NCBI GenBank assembly: GCA_007133715.1
Contig: SLMF01000254.1
Span: 1 to 7,735, forward strand
Reading direction: 5' to 3'
Origin: Planctomycetaceae bacterium
GTDB lineage: Bacteria > Planctomycetota > Planctomycetia > Pirellulales > Pirellulaceae
Length of the DNA: 7,735 nucleotides
Below the pieces are notes generated by a model. The model saw nothing but the letters and a program-made list of their open reading frames with translations. It searched no databases and had not been told where the DNA came from. The position numbers and the translations under genes were made by a program. Below are positions 6,512-7,735 of this stretch, one piece after another; position 1 is the stretch's first letter; every line of letters begins with the position of its first letter.

Positions 6512-7525
6512 TCACCGGGTCGGGGCGGTCGGGGGGTGCCACACGCGTCGCGGTTGGAAGAAATCCCAGATCAATTGGGTCGCGTTCAAGCGGGACGTGT
6601 TCTTGCCCGCGAAACGTTCCGACAGGACCGTGCCGCCGCCGGGCCAGTGATGCCCATGGCCTTCGAGCGTATAGACCATCAGCACGGTCCCGGTACCGGG
6701 CCGGCCGTATCGCAGTCCTGAGCAACCGTCTTGTTGGCACACCAGGCGGGGCGGACCCGCTTCGACGTGCCGCTGTTTCCAGGGGGCCAGCATCTCCTCC
6801 AGGGGCGGTTTGTCGCCGAAAAAACGGGTACCCAGGTAGATCGGCCCGCCTTCGAGCGGGTTCACCGGATCGGCGGTCCCGGTGAGATACAGGACCGAAA
6901 CGGCCGGGCCGGGCGGCGGTGCTTGTAGCCAATCGGTGCCAGCCACCGGCGCGATGGCGGCAATCGAAGCGTCCCGTTGCCGAGCCAGCCGAAAGGTCAG
7001 CGAGGCCCCGTTGGAAAACCCTGTCAAGTAGATCCGGTGGGCATCGACGGGGTAATCGGCCTGCAGATCGGCCATGAATTTCTCGAAAAAAGTCACATCG
7101 TCGCTGGGACGGCGGTCGGCATGCAGCGCAGGGCGAGGGGAACCGTCGTTCCAAGTCTGCGGATTGCGGAGGAACCCCGGGGGGCGGCTGGGGTCCGGAC
7201 GGCGGGCCTCGGGAAAAACGGCCAGGAATCCGTGGCGATCGGCCAAGCCGGGCCAGCCCGTGTCGTTCATGGCCAGCCGAGCCGTCCCGCCGCCCCCATG
7301 AAACATGACTACCACCGGCCAGCCCTGATCCGGGCACGCGGTCGGCGGGACATGCACCCAATACGTACGCTCGTCCGAACCCACCGCGACCACCCGGAGG
7401 TGGCTGCCAGAAGCCAAACGATTCGGGGAACAATCCGAAGGCGGGAGGGAACGGGGGCAGGACCGCGGATGATCTGACACGTTGTTGAAAAAACCTCGTT
7501 CGCCAAGCGGGTCTTCAGTTTTCAT
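6512..7525 (-). CDS. PHB-depolymerase/LpqC-type serine esterase (alpha/beta hydrolase)
   Basis: The product is 337 residues. The alpha/beta-hydrolase core starts near residue 50 (RTYWVHVPP). The oxyanion loop is MFHGGGGTA (74-82), the nucleophile elbow is GFSNGA with Ser171, the acid is Asp219 (TGTADPVNP) and the His is 292 (GHGHHWPGG). TWNDG (124-128) is the conserved Trp block of this family, which hydrolyses ester bonds in polymers such as poly-hydroxybutyrate or in feruloylated plant polysaccharides. The actual substrate is unknown. Family members are usually secreted, yet residues 1-40 here are Pro/Ser/Arg-rich without a signal peptide. Either the start is wrong, the protein is cytosolic, or a frameshift hides the leader. 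ATG at 7525 overlaps the OmpA-like stop by 11 nt and has no clear Shine-Dalgarno, suggesting coupled translation. In-frame TTG or GTG codons at residues 37 and 45-46 are possible later starts. Confidence 0.88.
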   Translation of the reverse strand: MKTEDPLGERGFFNNVSDHPRSCPRSLPPSDCSPNRLASGSHLRVVAVGSDERTYWVHVPPTACPDQGWPVVVMFHGGGGTARLAMNDTGWPGLADRHGFLAVFPEARRPDPSRPPGFLRNPQTWNDGSPRPALHADRRPSDDVTFFEKFMADLQADYPVDAHRIYLTGFSNGASLTFRLARQRDASIAAIAPVAGTDWLQAPPPGPAVSVLYLTGTADPVNPLEGGPIYLGTRFFGDKPPLEEMLAPWKQRHVEAGPPRLVCQQDGCSGLRYGRPGTGTVLMVYTLEGHGHHWPGGGTVLSERFAGKNTSRLNATQLIWDFFQPRRVWHPPTAPTR

Positions 7526-7735
7526 AGGTTTCCGGTTGGATCACCAATTCCACACGTCGATTCCGCGCCTGGCCCGCGGGGCTGGCGTTCGATTCGCGAG
7601 GATGATTGGGGCCCAGCGCGGTGACGGAAAATTGGCGAGCGGGCAATCGGTTCCGCCGCGTGAGCTGGTCGAACACCGCGACGGCTTGAGCCGCCGCCAA
7701 TTGATGGAGACTAATTCCACTCTCCAAGGGGGCGC
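7515..7735 (-). CDS. OmpA/MotB-like C-terminal domain, partial
   Basis: Only the last 73 codons are inside the window; the gene enters from the right edge, and the TTG at 7727 is not a real start because the frame stays open to the edge. The visible part matches the end of the OmpA-like peptidoglycan-binding fold. A helix with LHQLAAAQAVAVFDQL (in place of the usual LSxxRAxxVxxxL) is followed by a strand region with FSVTALGPNHPRESN, then SPAGQARNRRVELVI. The NRRVE motif with its preceding Asn/Gly is the hallmark; the Arg contacts diaminopimelate in peptidoglycan. The protein would be in the periplasm, anchored in either the inner (MotB-like) or outer membrane (OmpA/Pal-like); this cannot be decided without the N-terminus. 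Its stop overlaps the esterase start, so it probably heads that operon. The usual helix Arg (RA) reads Gln-Ala here. Confidence 0.85.
   Translation of the reverse strand, partial: APLESGISLHQLAAAQAVAVFDQLTRRNRLPARQFSVTALGPNHPRESNASPAGQARNRRVELVIQPETYEN

Noticed and set aside
6486..7433. A 315-codon minus-strand open frame overlapping the esterase
   Set aside because: It is a shadow frame of the esterase with a Gly/Arg/Pro bias; the catalytic triad motifs lie in the other frame.

Overview
The window is GC-rich bacterial DNA, densely coded on both strands and with short intergenic gaps. It carries two partial and five complete protein genes and no RNA gene, insertion sequence or CRISPR array that I can see. 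The partial OmpA-like C-terminus at the right edge implies a diderm cell. The ABC-2 permease and ATPase sequences and the secreted protein at the left edge resemble what I recall of Planctomycetes (Pirellulales-like bacteria). That assignment is from memory and tentative.

Layout from left to right. Positions 1-378 (minus) hold the N-terminal 126 residues of a secreted protein, perhaps with a gingipain/caspase-like fold. Positions 599-1783 (minus) encode an iron-type (group III) alcohol dehydrogenase. Its 5' end faces a divergent promoter region (about 1784-1990) that also drives a three-gene plus-strand operon: ABC-2 permease (1991-2911), ABC ATPase (2908-3945, ATGA overlap) and a second ABC-2 permease (3951-4706). 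That operon converges, with only 2 bp between stop codons, on the ABC-F translation factor EttA (4709-6382, minus). Upstream of ettA lie a perfect 8-bp inverted repeat and a possible promoter. Next, still on the minus strand, comes a PHB-depolymerase/LpqC-type serine esterase (6512-7525), whose start overlaps the end of an OmpA/MotB-like peptidoglycan-binding gene that enters from the right edge.

How the parts work together. The three ABC genes look like one complete transporter: two different membrane subunits and one nucleotide-binding subunit, with the substrate unknown. The OmpA-like protein and the esterase are probably translationally coupled. EttA and the alcohol dehydrogenase look like independent housekeeping or metabolic genes. 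I do not see a clear new system. The points most worth a second look are the Gln in place of a metal-binding His in the dehydrogenase, the inverted repeat next to the ettA ribosome binding site, the hairpin that spans two convergent stop codons, and the unidentified secreted protein at the left edge.
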